In this document: piece by piece, positions 53,492 through 64,000 of the stretch
Position numbering within the stretch: the first letter of the stretch is position 1
How the letters are laid out: each line of letters begins with the position of its first letter
Source: Zizania palustris
Taxonomy: Eukaryota; Streptophyta; Magnoliopsida; Poales; Poaceae
DNA: 64,000 nt
Reading direction: 5' to 3'
NCBI GenBank assembly: GCA_019279435.1
Contig: JAAALK010000288.1
Coordinates: forward strand, 51,031,742 to 51,095,741
The notes under the pieces: generated by a model
Told to the model about the DNA's origin: nothing
What the model saw: only the letters and a program-made list of their open reading frames with translations
Databases searched by the model: none
Position numbers and translations under genes: made by a program

Positions 53492-54420
53492 CTACTTCAA
53501 GTTCTGGGGAGAGGCCATGTTCTGAAGCGCGCTGACATGGGTTGGGATGGCTTTGATACCTCGACTGGAAACCAGATAACCAAGCAGATTCCTAGCCCGA
53601 GCTCCGAAGACGCATTTCTCCGGGTTAAGGCGAATCCTGCACCTCCGGAGGCTATCAAATGTTTCCGCTATATCCGAGCTATGATAGTGTTTATTCGTGC
53701 TTTTGATGACGATATCATCCATGTAAGCTTCGATATTGCAACCGATCTGGTGACCCGGGGCTTTGGATATCAACATGGAGAAGGTGGCCCCAGTGTTCCG
53801 CATGCCGAAAGGCATCCAGACGTAGCAGAATACTCCAGAGGTACTAACGAAGCTTGTCTTAACTTGATCTTCCTCCTTCAGCCAAATCTGATGATATCCG
53901 GAGTATGCGTCGAGGAAGTTAAGGAGCTCAGAACCCGCCGTGGAGTCGACTAATTGGCTCTATGCGAGGCATGGGGTAGGGGTCACAGGGGCAAGCTTTA
54001 TTCAAAGATGTGAAATAAATACACATGCGCCATTTGCCAGATGTTTTCTTCTGGAAGAACACAGGGTTTGACAACCACTCTGTATGACTGACTTCCCGAA
54101 TTATCCTAGCCCTGAGCAGCTTTTCTACCTCAGTCTTGGCCAGATCTGACTTCCCGAATTATCCCAGCCATGAGCAGCTTTTCTACCTCAGTCTTGGCCA
54201 GATCAACTCGTTCGGAGGATAGCTTGTGGAGCCCCTGGCGCACTGGGCGAGCCTTCGGGTTGATCGCGAGGGAGTGCTTGATGATGGAGAGGTCGACGCC
54301 GGGTATGTATTCCTCGGACCATGCAAAGATGTCCAGGTTGCTTCGGACGACTTCTTCCAGTTGATTTAATACCTTCGGCTCTAGACCTCCTCTGAACTGG
54401 ATAGGGTAATCCTTCCCATC
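53492..54420 (-). pseudogene. pol: Tat reverse transcriptase
   Basis: Minus strand: the N-terminal part includes a tandem duplication of about 66 bases (54090-54152 against 54153-54205, 'gacttcccgaattatcc(t/c)agcc...'). The palm is MPFGMRNTGATFS, EAYMDDIVIKS and KCVFGARARNLLGYLVSSRG (53815-53492). Frames are broken near 53950 and 54100. Confidence 0.7.
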
Positions 54421-55310
54421 CTAGATCAAGATCCTTGTGACAACCTCCCCCTCTGGATGAGGCTTGGCAGTGGGCCCTTTGGGGGGCCCATCGCGAAGCA
54501 GGGGAATGTTGCTGACGCTAGGAAGTTTGGCCTCCTTCGATCTCCCGCGAATGTTGTGGACTTTCCTTGGCTCCAAAGGTGTAGAGTGGCCATACTCCAC
54601 CCGCCGAGCCGCAGCCTGATCACCCAGGACCGATATCACCCCTCCAGGTGTAGGCATCTGAGGCATAAATAGTTGTGGTGTGCTATGACCCCGAAGCGGT
54701 TGAGCATCCCCCTCCTAAAGATGGCGTTGTAGGCGTATGGGGCGTCGATGACGTTAAAGATGATCTCTTTGCTGCAGGACAAGGGAGCTTATCCGAAGGT
54801 CACCTCTAGCCCAATTTGGCCGAGGGCATCGAGGGGTGGTCCTACGAAACCCTGGAGCGGCCTGGAAGCCAGCAACAGGTGCTTCCGAGAGAGACACAGC
54901 TGATCAAAGGCTTGCATGAAAAATGATGTCAGCAGAACTACCCCCGTCAACTAAGATGTGACGCACGTCAACACCAGCAATATCTGCTAAAATGACGAGG
55001 GGATCAGCATGCGGGAATTTGATGCTGGCAGCATCGTCGATGGTGAAGGAGATTGGAACGTGGGACCACTTAGGAAGCATGGTGAAGCTAGAAGTCCTGA
55101 TATGCCTGACTTCCCAGAGATACTCCCTTCGCTACCGCTTTGACATAGCCCCAGAGCTCCGCCCCCAGAAATAGGCAGAACCACCCTCTTCCCTCGGTCT
55201 GCTCCATCTTCAAGTTTGGGAACTAAGAACCTGCCCATCTCCAGAGTAAGCCCCGAAGCTCCTGGCTCGTAATAGTGCCCGACCACCTGAACGGAGTCAG
55301 CGCGAGACAT
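54421..55310 (-). pseudogene. Tat protease region
   Basis: The protease motif DGGSSADII is on the minus strand at about 54930-54953, again with DGG. MPTPGGVISVLGDQAAARRVEYGH lies at 54666-54597. Broken by stops near 54780 and by a shift near 54987. Confidence 0.65.
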
Positions 55311-55489
55311 CGGAGGCGCTTTATTGGAGGATCCACGACCGGAGCTTTGCTTGAGGTAGTCATTCCGTAGGGCGAGGATGGTACGGCAGTAGTCGGTGTC
55401 ATGGCTCTGGTTCTCACCATGAACGCTGCATTAGAAGGTTGCTCCCCCAGAGGCGCCCTTGCCGACACTTTAGCTCCGGTGGGATGCCC

Positions 55490-56779
55490 TCCACCCGTAG
55501 TATGCTAATGTTTGGCGGGGCACCTCAGGGTAATGCTGAGGACTTCTCCATGAAGATGCTTCCTCCCTCGGTGGGAATCCCGATGGCAAAGATCCGGAGC
55601 AGGGTCGGAAGGTGCTTCGTACACCTTAACGCTCGGAGCCCAGACGGGGGCAATCATCGCATGGCGACGCAGATGGCCTTGTTTGGACCAAGCGTACTCC
55701 TCGAAGTACGTCATGAGCTGGGCCACCAAAGATATCGGCTTCCGGTGGAGCTTGTCGAGGAGGCCCGGTTTGGTGATACCCTCCCGGGCAGCATCGATGA
55801 TGGAGGAGGCTAACAACCACTTGATCTGTGCTTTGGTGTGTGCGAAGCACTGTGAATACTGCCGTAGTGTCTCTCCGAGCTGCTGCTTTACTTCAATAAG
55901 AATCCCGGTGGACATCGGGGCCATGAAGGTCCCTTGAAAGTTGTTGATGAACTTCTTTTTTAGTTGGTCCCATAACCTGATGGTCCCTGGCCTCAATGAC
56001 CAGAACCATCAAAGAGCGATCCCCTCGAGAGCCAAAGGAAAACACTTGGTCATTGTGTCTTGGCTTCCCCCACAGGCTTCTATCACCAAGGTGTACGAGC
56101 GAGAGAACTCTCCAGGGTCAGATTCTCTAGAGTACTTGGGGAGCTTGGCGGCACAGAACTTCGAGTCGAATCGCAACCTTTGCGGGTCGGGGTGCAATGC
56201 AGACTCCTCGTCGTAGGATGCATTCTCCTCCTCCCCTTGATCTTCATCATCACTTATCGCGATGGCCGCGACCCTAGCGCCCTGGAGGGATCAGGGGGGC
56301 AAAGTGAAGCTTCCTAGCGCAATTGGGCCAACTCGGCCCTCAGCCTCACATTTTTGGTGGCCAGAGCATCGAATTGGCTCCCGCTACCTCCGGAGGCTAT
56401 CTCCCGGTCCTGCAAGCGGACATAGTCGGTTCAGAGGGCTACGGCTGGGGGGCCACTAGGGAGATGCAGCCCAAAGAGCCCCTCCTAAGACTCTTGGGGA
56501 TTACCCGAGGCTGGCCCCACTGAGCCGTTGAGATCCCTCACCTCCGGTGCCCCTCCTAGGGCCTGGCCTGGCCCCATGCTTGGCACATCGGGGGGGCTAA
56601 CGATGGGGGGGGGCTGTAGGAGGATCGGGTCCAACGGCCAGGATGGGCCCTATCCCAGCTGTGCGGGCTGATCTCTGGAGGGGGGCCGTGCTTGCACCCT
56701 TCCTGCCTGACATGTTTCTTCTTGGGTGGATGTAGAGGATGCTAGCTTCTTGGACTAGGATCCCCATGGATGGCGCCAA
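55490..56779 (-). pseudogene. gag: Tat gag
   Basis: Starts MAPSMGILVQEASILYIHP next to the primer-binding site and continues SGRKGASTAPLQRSARTAG. The gag core is at 56197-55505 (DPGEFSRSYTLVIEACGG, TIRLWDQLKKKFINNFQG, LGETLRQYSQCF), with a one-codon break (TGA at about 56000). 56200-56590 is acidic and broken. It matches the plus-strand relative at 37475. Confidence 0.7.
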
Positions 56780-56780
56780 C
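56761..56780 (-). promoter_or_regulatory. Primer-binding site of minus-strand Tat element
   Basis: Minus strand GTTGGCGCCATCCATGGGGA, a slightly diverged form of the Tat primer-binding site (TTGGCGCCGTCCGTGGGGA). Confidence 0.7.
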
Positions 56781-57406
56781 TTTTGGCGCAGTGGACTAGA
56801 CCAACATGTTTAGGAATGTGTATGGAATGAGAAGCTCAAATCATAGTGTCTTCTTGGATCGAGTGTCCTGTCCTTTACAACTTAGGGAGGGGGAGTATTT
56901 ATAGGGGAGCCCTACAGGGGTCCGATACTTCCAAAATCCCTCTAACAATAGTACTGCCTAATGCAGCCCTATAGTACAAACAAGAAGTATAGCCCTATAG
57001 TACAGACAAGAAGTGCAGCCCTGATAGCGTATGAACCATTCCAAGCATGGCAGTAGCGCCAGATGCTGCGTAGACGATGGCGATCCTATCGCCAGACCAT
57101 CTTGACCAAACTAGTCCTGGTCTTCTGTCTCGGTGTTGGTCCCTTCGCACCTTTCGGGGATATGGCTCCGGCTTCCCGTCGGCTTCACGGGCTCGAGGCC
57201 ATGGGCCTCCGAGCTTCGAGTCTCGAGATGAAGGGGACTCCAAGTAACTTCCTCCGAATGCCTTTGGAGGGGAGCATCTGACTGTCGTACCGTACCGTCC
57301 TAGAGCCGACGTCTTCGTCAACCACTGGCTTGCGGAGTCCTTCCTTCGAACAACACTCCACATCTCTCACGCCCCCAAGCTCCATCGGGATTATCTCCCC
57401 CAACAG
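56781..57406 (-). repeat. 5' LTR of minus-strand Tat element, 626 bp
   Basis: Plus-strand start TTTTGGCGCAGTGG (terminal CA of the LTR mutated) to CTCCCCCAACA at 57406. A TATA-like 'gagtatttataggggag' is at about 56893-56905. It is well diverged from 36414-36824, so this is an old insertion. Confidence 0.7.
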
Positions 57407-57590
57407 TCGAAGTATAAGCCGATATGTTATCATTAATTCTAGGTAGTACTCATCGTCCTGTATGTGCAAGGACTTCATCCCACCAGCAGATTGCATGCTC
57501 AGCCTGATAGTGTTGCCATGGTCATCGGCCTAATGGTTGATCGGCACATTTATTTGTGATTGTTTTATTCTCACCACAGTCATCAACTTG
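57407..57590 (+). repeat. ~180 bp direct repeat flanking the Tat composite, right copy
   Basis: Partner of 36231-36413. It continues into 'cttgatagcctatcggctttgc' and on to the Z primer-binding site. Confidence 0.75.
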
Positions 57591-57945
57591 ATAGCCTATC
57601 GGCTTTGCTACTAACGTTATTTTCTCTGGTTCCTTATCAGTTGCAGGTTCAAACTAATTAGCATGCTCATAACCCTTTTTATTCTAAGATTGTATGACCT
57701 GCAGTAGAGTAAAGCAGACCTCTCAGGCCATGTGTGTAACTACAAAAGACAACAACACGCTTTTTGGCATGCCCGATGGGACACCATTAATTCCATTCAT
57801 CCATGGCGGGCGAAGTTGACATCAATAACATCATCCTGGTCACTATGCAACTATTGAACAATGAACAAAGGGCGGAGATACAAGATCACGTTGAAAACTA
57901 CCAGAGATTGTGTCTTGAGGCCTTCGAGGAAGGATATGCCCAAAA
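57591..57945 (+). pseudogene. Family Z gypsy element: LTR end, primer-binding site, gag start
   Basis: TTTTGGCATGCCCGATGGGAC (57762-57782) is close to the TGGCACGCCCGGTGGGAC primer-binding site of several grass gypsy elements. From 57803 a frame starts MAGEVDINNIILVTMQLL, then NEQRAEIQDHVENYQRL. It is open for about 48 codons and then joins copia LTR sequence near 57945. The LTR upstream continues, across the Tat composite, into 36413 and leftward. Confidence 0.5.
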
Positions 57946-58750
57946 AAATTCGTGTATTAGAAGTTTTGATAGGAAGTATCGGAAGTTCCGGTTATTTTCT
58001 GGTCTTGATACATCGAGAGCAAATGTTGCTTCGGAAGTTGCCATATGGTATCGGATGTTTCGATGAGCCAAAAGTTATGATTTGGAATCGAGGAATTTTT
58101 GTATTGATCGAATGTTCCGATATGGTATCAGAAGTTCCGAGGTGGGCGATAACAGATTGGATATGTTGCGTGTTGTACTATATTGGGAGACCTAAAATAC
58201 CCTATCTAAAGTTCTGATCCAGGATCAGAAGTTCTGACGTGGGAAAATAGATTGGATCTATTACAATTTTTAGTGTTTCGGGATGAGGATGACCAAGGGC
58301 TCTTAGCCATATAAAACGAGAGGAGGAGGATGTCTTGGAACAAGCAATAAGCCTAGATTATACCTAGCCACCCAAGAGTTCTCTCCTCCCTTTCTTGATC
58401 TCAAACGTTGAGGTCAAGGATCCCCGTCTCTCACGTGCGGTGCTAACACGCTACTGTGGGAGGTACTCCATCCATGTACGTGTAGACTCCGTGGAGAAGT
58501 TGCTCCAATAGCGACGCTCGTGGACATCTACATACGAACGACTACGTCGTCTTCATCGATCGGATTAGCGAAGGATGGCAAGGATGAAGGGAGGATAGGC
58601 TTGACGCGGTGCCCCAACATCTTCTTCCGCTGCACCTAGTGCATCAAGTGTTAGAAGGTACCAATCTATGATCTCACACGCGCTTGAGTCTTGGGCCTAG
58701 GGCATAAATTTTGAATTTGCTGGCTAGCGTAGCTCCCCTATTCCCCAATA
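57945..58750 (+). repeat. 5' LTR (truncated) of copia element
   Basis: Rich in the short motif (a)gaagttc(c/t)ga, often as 'gatcagaagttccga', which continues into the leader to about 58930. TATA-like 'agccatataaaacg' is at about 58303. It ends TTCCCCAATA just before the primer-binding site. The left edge is a break, not an LTR terminus. No gene. Confidence 0.55.
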
Positions 58751-58751
58751 G

Positions 58752-59820
58752 TGGTATCAGAGCCTACGTGCGTAGTGTTCGATTTGGATCCCTCATGTAT
58801 GGAGATACAAGGTGTAAAAACATATTTGATATATTTCTGTCCACTGTGGATGGGAAGTTCCAATATTGATCAGAAGTTCTGAAATCAGAAGTTTCGATAC
58901 CAGATCAGAAGTTCCGACCTGCGTGATTTTGAAAAACAGAGTCTGTTGACCTAGGTTTTTCAAATCCAGAATCCACTCAGTTCTAGATTTCTCACAATGA
59001 ATGTTGACCTAGATTTTGATAAATGTGTTGTCTGAGATGCATGCAATGAATGTAAATTAAATATGGCCTCCGTGTCATGGTTATTTACAACCCAAAGCTG
59101 ATGTAAAATTTTGTATGGCTTGCATGTCGTTTTCGTGGTGCTTCATCCTATGTAATTAGTATAGACTATGTGAGATGCACTAGTACTCTTCATGGAGGAT
59201 GGGAGCACTCACTCATTGATGGGAGCCATGGAGATGGAGATCGCCGTGTGAAGAAGGCCATGCTATGTCACAATTAATATGATTGCCTGTGATGCTTTCT
59301 TATGTTCCTGTTATTCTATTCTTGCATGTTTTGTGTGCGCTAGGGACATTGCGATGCTAGAATAGTTTTCCCTCAGAAAACTAAGTGTTGATGTTCTTCC
59401 CAATAGCTACACCCACCAAGTTTCATTCTCATCGATAGTGGGTCTGCCAAAGCAGGGTGCTATCTTTTATCTCGACTAGTTGGGGCAGATGTCGAACTTC
59501 TGCATGCATAGTATTGTTTCACTTGACAAGGCTATCAAAACAGTTTTGGGCCTTGGAGCATAGGTGTTGGGGTCGAGCATTGGATGCTTCTCCAACGACA
59601 AGAGTCACATATGATGTGATTAGCACGGAGTTGCTTACCTATGTAAACTAGCTTCTAGCAGTGATGCCAAAGCTCACTAGGAGATAGCGTGACCATGGAT
59701 CTTGCGCCACTATTAGTCATGAGAGGGAAAGAAACTGGTTTAAATAGTGGAACATCTTTTATTGGATAGAAGATAAACATTTCATAGTGCTAAACCTTGC
59801 ATTTAATTTTTTGTAGATCA
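58752..59820 (+). other. Copia primer-binding site and leader
   Basis: TGGTATCAGAGC at 58752-58763, then about 1 kb with no supported gene. A small open frame at 59457-59651 shows no recognisable features. Confidence 0.6.
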
Positions 59821-60670
59821 TGGCACCTACTAAATCTACTGTTATGAGCACTCCAGTTATTAATTTGCGATCTATTCTTGAACGAGATAAATTGTCTAGA
59901 ACAAACTTTATGGATTGGTATCGAAATTTGAGAATTGTTCTCAAATAAGAGAAAAAGGATTATGTTCTGAAGGAAACTCACCCTGATGAACCTAGAGAGG
60001 ATGCTTCTACAGTAGATAAGCATGCTTATGAGAAGCATGCTAGTGATTGCGTGGATGTCAGCTGTCTGATGCTTACCTGCATGCCCTCTCAGTTTCAGAA
60101 ATAGTATGAGGAACGTTATGCTTATGATATGATCGTAGGTCTTAAGAGCATGTTTCAAGACCAGGCGAGGGAAGAAATATACAATGTGTCTAAATGCTTG
60201 TTTGGTAGCAAGATGGCTGAAGGGAGCCCAGTGAACCCTCACGTGATCAAGATGATTGGTTGCGTAGAGAATCTTGAGAGACTGGGCACTCCAATAGATC
60301 CATACCATGCTATCAATGTCATTCTCTGATCACTCCCACTAAGCTTTGAGTCATTCATCATGAATTATAACATGGTTGGGCTGGAAAAGACACTAGTCGA
60401 GTTGCATGGGATGCTAAAATCTGCTGAGGAGAGTATCAGGAAGACTCTGAACCATGTGATGGTTGTTTAGAATGAGGGCAAAAATAGGAGGAGGAAAAAA
60501 GCTAAGACTACAAATACGATCTCTAGTGCGAAGTCTAAATTGACTGAAAAGTGCAGGTCTGGTCCTGCCAACTCTGATGTGTGCCACCATTGCCACAAGC
60601 CTAGGCATTGGAAGCGCGATTGCAAGATGTACCTAGAAGAGTAAAAGAACAAGAAGGGAAGTGGGACTTC
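59821..60670 (+). pseudogene. gag: Copia gag
   Basis: Starts ATGGCACCTACTAAATC. Gag-type opening (LRSILERDKLSRTNFMDWY), helical region MFQDQAREEIYNVSKCLF at about 60150-60205, and a CX2CX4HX4C knuckle CHHCHKPRHWKRDC at about 60585-60627. Interrupted by several stops (about 59946, 60101, 60328, 60468 and 60641). Confidence 0.75.
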
Positions 60671-61503
60671 CGTTTCAGATATTAATGTTAATGAAATTAA
60701 TCTTGCTACTCGTCCAAATGATTCATGGGTATTTGATACCGGATCGATGATTCATACTTGCAAATGGTTATAGGGGCTGAGTATAGTAAGAAAGTGTGCA
60801 AGTGATGAGCTGGATATCCGCATCGGGAATGGTGCAAAGGTTGTAGTGTTGGCTATCGGCGTTTATTCGTTGTTGTTACCGTCAGGACTAGTTTTGGAGT
60901 TAAATAATTGTTATTTCTTTCCCGCCTTAGGCAGAAACATTATCTCTTCTTTATGTTTAGAGGAAGATAGTTTTGAATTCGTAATAAATAACAAGAGTTG
61001 TTCAATATTTTCGAATGGCATGCTCTGTGGTGTTTGACCATTAGTGAATGCCCATGTTTATAACATTAGTACTAAGAAACAATGACTCAATGATTTGAAC
61101 CCTACCTATGTCTGGCATTGTCGTTTGGGTCATATAAATGAGAAGCGCGTGCAGAAGCTCCATAGTAATGGACTTTTGGAGTCATTTGATTTTGAATCAT
61201 CTGACACATGTGAGTCTTGCTTACTTGGCAAAATGACAAAGACCTTTCACTGGACAGAGTGAGAGGGCGAGTGAGCTATTGGCTATAGTACATACTGATG
61301 TGTGTGGACCAATGATTCACATGGCTATAAAAGGATTTCAATACTTTATCAGTTTTACCGATGACTTTAGTAGATATGGCTATGTCTACTTAATGATGCA
61401 TAAGTGGGAATTCTTCAAAAAGTTCAAGGAGTTCCAGAATGAGGTACAAAATCATACGGGCAAGACAATTAAATTTCTATGATCAGATCGTGGTGGTGAA
61501 TAT
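60671..61503 (+). pseudogene. pol: Copia protease and integrase N-terminus
   Basis: Protease WVFDTGSMIHTCKW at about 60728-60769 (DTG). Pre-integrase zinc motif WHCRLGHINEKRV...CESCLLGKM at about 61112-61238. The first Asp of the integrase core is in HTDVCGPMIH (61285-61320). Stops are frequent (e.g. 60772, 61036, 61259, 61483). Confidence 0.75.
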
Positions 61504-62046
61504 TTGAGCCATGAGTTTAGTGATCATCTGAAGCAGTGTGGAATTATTCCACAGCTGACTCCACCTGGCACTCCTCAATTGAATGCGGTGTTCAAGCAGA
61601 GAAACCACACTTTGTTGGACATAGTGCGGTCCATGATGAGTCACTCTGATCTTCCATTATCCTTTTGGGGTCACGCTGTAGAAACAACAGCTTTCACGAT
61701 CAATAGAGTTTCATCTAAGTCATTGGATAAGACGCCATATGAGATGTGGTCTAGGAGGCATCCTAGTTTGTCTTTTCTAAAGATTTGGGGATGTGAGGCT
61801 TATGTCAAACGTATGACGCCTAACAAGCTCAGTCCTAAGTCTGACAAGTGCTTCTTTGTGGGATATCCTAGGGAAACCAATGGATACTATTTCTATAATA
61901 GAGAAGAGGGCAAAGTGTTTGTCGCTCGGAATGGCATATTTCTTGAGAAAGAGTTTCTATCGAAAGAGGTTAGTGGGAGGACTATGCATCTCGAAGAGGT
62001 TCGAGAGCCACTAGAAAGTGTTCCAGATCCCACTGAACCAGAATAG
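61504..62046 (+). pseudogene. pol: Copia integrase, C-terminal part
   Basis: 180 open codons: PQLTPPGTPQLNAVFKQRN, where the catalytic Glu expected after PQLN is replaced (NAVFKQ), then HAVETTAFTINRVSSK, PYEMWSRRHPSLSFLKIWG and CFFVGYPRETNGYYFYN. The catalytic site therefore looks dead. Confidence 0.75.
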
Positions 62047-62856
62047 GAGGTTTAAGTTGTTGCAGATCCTATTGTAGATGCGCCAGCCCCACGAAGGTCT
62101 AGGAGAGTAGTCCATGCGCCTGAGAGGTACATGTTCATGACCACTGGGCATCGTGACATGTTGTTGTTGGACAACAACAAGCCCAAGACCTATGCAGAAG
62201 CAGTGATGTGACCAGACTTTGAGAAATGGCTTAGAGCCATTGGATCCGAGTTGGAGTCCATGCGAATTAACCAAGTTTGGAACTTTGTTCATCCACCCGA
62301 TGGTGTAAACACCATTAAGTGGCGATTGGTGGCGAAAGGTTTCAAACAAATTCAAGGTATTGATTATGATGAAACATTTTTGCCTGTCGCTATGCTTAAG
62401 TCTATTCAGATCATCCTAGCTATTGCTGGATGTTATGATTATGAAATATGGCAAATGGATGTCAAGACGGCTTTCCTGAATGGAAACCTAAGTTAGGATG
62501 TGTACATGACACAGCCCAAAGGTCTTGATGGTTTGGGAATTGCGAGGAAAGTTTGCAAGTTGCTAAAGTCCATTTATGGATTGAAGCAAGCTTCTCGGAG
62601 TTGGAATCTTCATTTTGATGAGGTAGTCAAAGGGTTTGTCTTCATCAAGAACGAAGAAGAGCCTTGTGTTTACAAAAAGGCTAGTGGGAGCTCACTTGTA
62701 TTTCTAGTCTTACATGTGGATGACATATTATTTATCGGAAATGACATTTCTTTGTTAAATGTTGTCAAGACTTAACTGAAAAATAGTTTTTCGATGAAAG
62801 ACCTTGGAGAGGCAGCATACATTTTGGGCATAAAGATTTATAGAGATAGATAAAGA
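62047..62856 (+). pseudogene. pol: Copia reverse transcriptase
   Basis: WNFVHPPDGVNTIKWRLVAKGF (about 62270-62340), WQMDVKTAFLNGNL (~62450-62490), YGLKQASRSWN and the active site VDD in LHVDDILFIGND (~62709-62745). Stops are at 62494-62496, 62773-62775 and about 62852. Confidence 0.8.
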
Positions 62857-63770
62857 TTGGTAGTTGGATTAAACCAGAGTATGTACATTGACAAGGTTTT
62901 GAAATGGTTCAAAATTCAGAATTCTAAGAAGGGTTTTCTGTCAATGTCACATGGTGTTTCTCTAAGTAAGACTCAGTGTGCTGCGACACCTGATGAGCTA
63001 GAGAAGATGAGTGTGATCCCGTATGCCTCCACAATTGGATCCATTATGTATGCCATGTTGTGTACACGCCGAGATGTGCCATATGATCTAAGTGTTATGA
63101 GCAGGTACCAATCGAATCCGGGTGAAAGTCATTGGGCTGTAGTAAAGAGTATCCTCAAGTACTTGAGAAGGACTGAGGAAATGTTCCTGGTATACGGTGG
63201 TGAAGAGGAGCTCATTGTAAGTGGTTACACGGATGCTTGCTTTCAGACTGATAATGGTGATTCTCAATCGCAATCTGGTTTTGTGTTCTGCCTCAAGGGA
63301 GGCGCCGTGAGTTGGAAGAGTTCCAAGCAAGAGACGGTGGCCGATTATACAACAGAAGCTGAGTATATCACCGCTTCAAAACCTACGAAGCAGGCTATTT
63401 GAATCATAAAGTTTGTTTCTGAGCTGGGTGTTGTTTCTAGTGCGTCCAATCCAGTGGACCTCTATCGTGATAATAGTGGTGCCATTGCACAAGCCAAGGA
63501 GCCTAGATCACATTAGAAATCAAAACATATACTTCGGCGATATCACCTGATCCGCGAGATCATTGAGAGAGGTGATGTGAAGATTTGCAAGGTGCACACG
63601 GATTTTAACATGGCGGATCCATTGATGAAGCCTCTTCCACAACCCAAGCATGAGGCGCATATGAGCTCCATGGGTATTAGATACTTGCGTGAGGGAGTTA
63701 TGTGTTTGTGGAAGATGCTAGTAGAGTTTATGGTAATGTATGAGGATAATTGTTATCTTGTTCCTTGAAT
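62857..63770 (+). pseudogene. pol: Copia RNase H region
   Basis: 181 open codons (62857-63402): YIDKVLKWFKIQNSKKG, STIGSIMYAMLCTRRDV, SGYTDACFQTDNGDSQSQSG and SWKSSKQETVADYTTEAEY. After a stop the end continues VHTDFNMADPLMKPLPQPK (63590-63650). The region 63771-63928 shows no gene. Confidence 0.8.
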
Positions 63771-64000
63771 AAATATCTTGTCATCATGTGGGACAGTGAT
63801 GATACATGAATTAGTATATCCGACTGATTGATGATTGTGTTTCACAGATCATAGACATAGAGATGTCAAATCAGTGATGTGGACACATGTTGGTGAACAT
63901 GGTGTTGGACAGACCCACTTGAGATACTGTTGGGATTGTTATTGTAATGTGCCAATAGTTATTATAGCAAATGGTGTACCTGCAGAGTCCTTGGACTAGA

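Larger units (their letters stand above)
42372..57406 (-). mobile_element. Tat-lineage element, minus strand, interrupted by a chromovirus
   Basis: On the minus strand: LTR 57406-56781, primer-binding site, gag (56779-55490), protease (~54945), reverse transcriptase (~54300-53492), RNase H domains (53482-52464), integrase (52330-51553), chromovirus insertion 51552-43801, then integrase C-terminus (43800-43387), a repeat spacer and the 3' end of the antisense gene (42587-42372, plus strand). Many stops and frameshifts. It shows the full order pol, then spacer, then antisense gene tail-to-tail. Confidence 0.75.
57945..64000 (+). mobile_element. Decayed Ty1/copia element, plus strand
   Basis: 5'-truncated LTR (~57945-58750), primer-binding site TGGTATCAGAGC at 58752, leader, gag from 59821, then protease, integrase, reverse transcriptase and RNase H to about 63770. 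The 3' LTR probably starts TGTTGGGATTG at about 63929 and runs off the window. More than ten in-frame stops are present. The copia order (integrase before reverse transcriptase) is clear. Confidence 0.8.

Overview
The window is plant nuclear DNA, almost certainly from a grass. It is built nearly entirely of nested and rearranged LTR retrotransposons. No host protein-coding gene, rRNA or tRNA gene could be supported. The grass assignment rests on the lineages present: a SIRE/Maximus-type copia element, Tat-lineage gypsy elements with an antisense gene, a chromovirus whose coding region runs into its 3' LTR, and GC-rich LTRs. It is an inference, not a species identification. All strand and boundary calls were made by eye.

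Layout. (1) 1-~5060: minus-strand SIRE-like Ty1/copia element (5' LTR, gag, protease, integrase N-terminus), cut by the window start. (2) ~5060-33312: minus-strand Ty3/gypsy element with LTR 32027-33312. Its gag gene is split by a 23.9 kb insertion, 7491-31394, flanked by a perfect 5 bp target duplication (GCGGG). (3) The insertion is a mosaic of Tat-like, pol-less retroelements. Each has LTR, primer-binding site, spacer and a multi-exon gene running opposite to the LTR. Five copies of that gene lie in orientations -, +, -, -, +, joined by inverted LTRs, tandem duplications and short-homology junctions. (4) 33313-36413: an inverted repeat (probably LTR pieces of another gypsy family, 'Z') containing a SIRE-type solo LTR. 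(5) 36414-57406: a Tat-lineage composite. A plus-strand gag-pol element (36825-~42371) is joined to a minus-strand one (57406 down to ~42372). A young chromovirus (43801-51552, target duplication GAAGG) sits inside the minus-strand pol. (6) 57407-57945: the rest of Z, with its primer-binding site and gag start. (7) ~57945-64000: a decayed plus-strand Ty1/copia element.

How the parts relate. The intact-looking chromovirus (six differences between 910 bp LTRs) is the newest insertion. The pol-less elements share with the Tat gag-pol elements the LTR terminus TGTTGGGGGA, the primer-binding site TTGGCGCCGTCCGTGGGGA, a GC-rich LTR repeat motif and the 3' end of the antisense gene. The simplest reading is that they are non-autonomous derivatives that lost gag-pol, kept the antisense gene, and were moved by Tat-type proteins. 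The most unusual part of the window is the five-copy array of this spliced antisense gene, including a palindrome with arms of about 2.4 kb.
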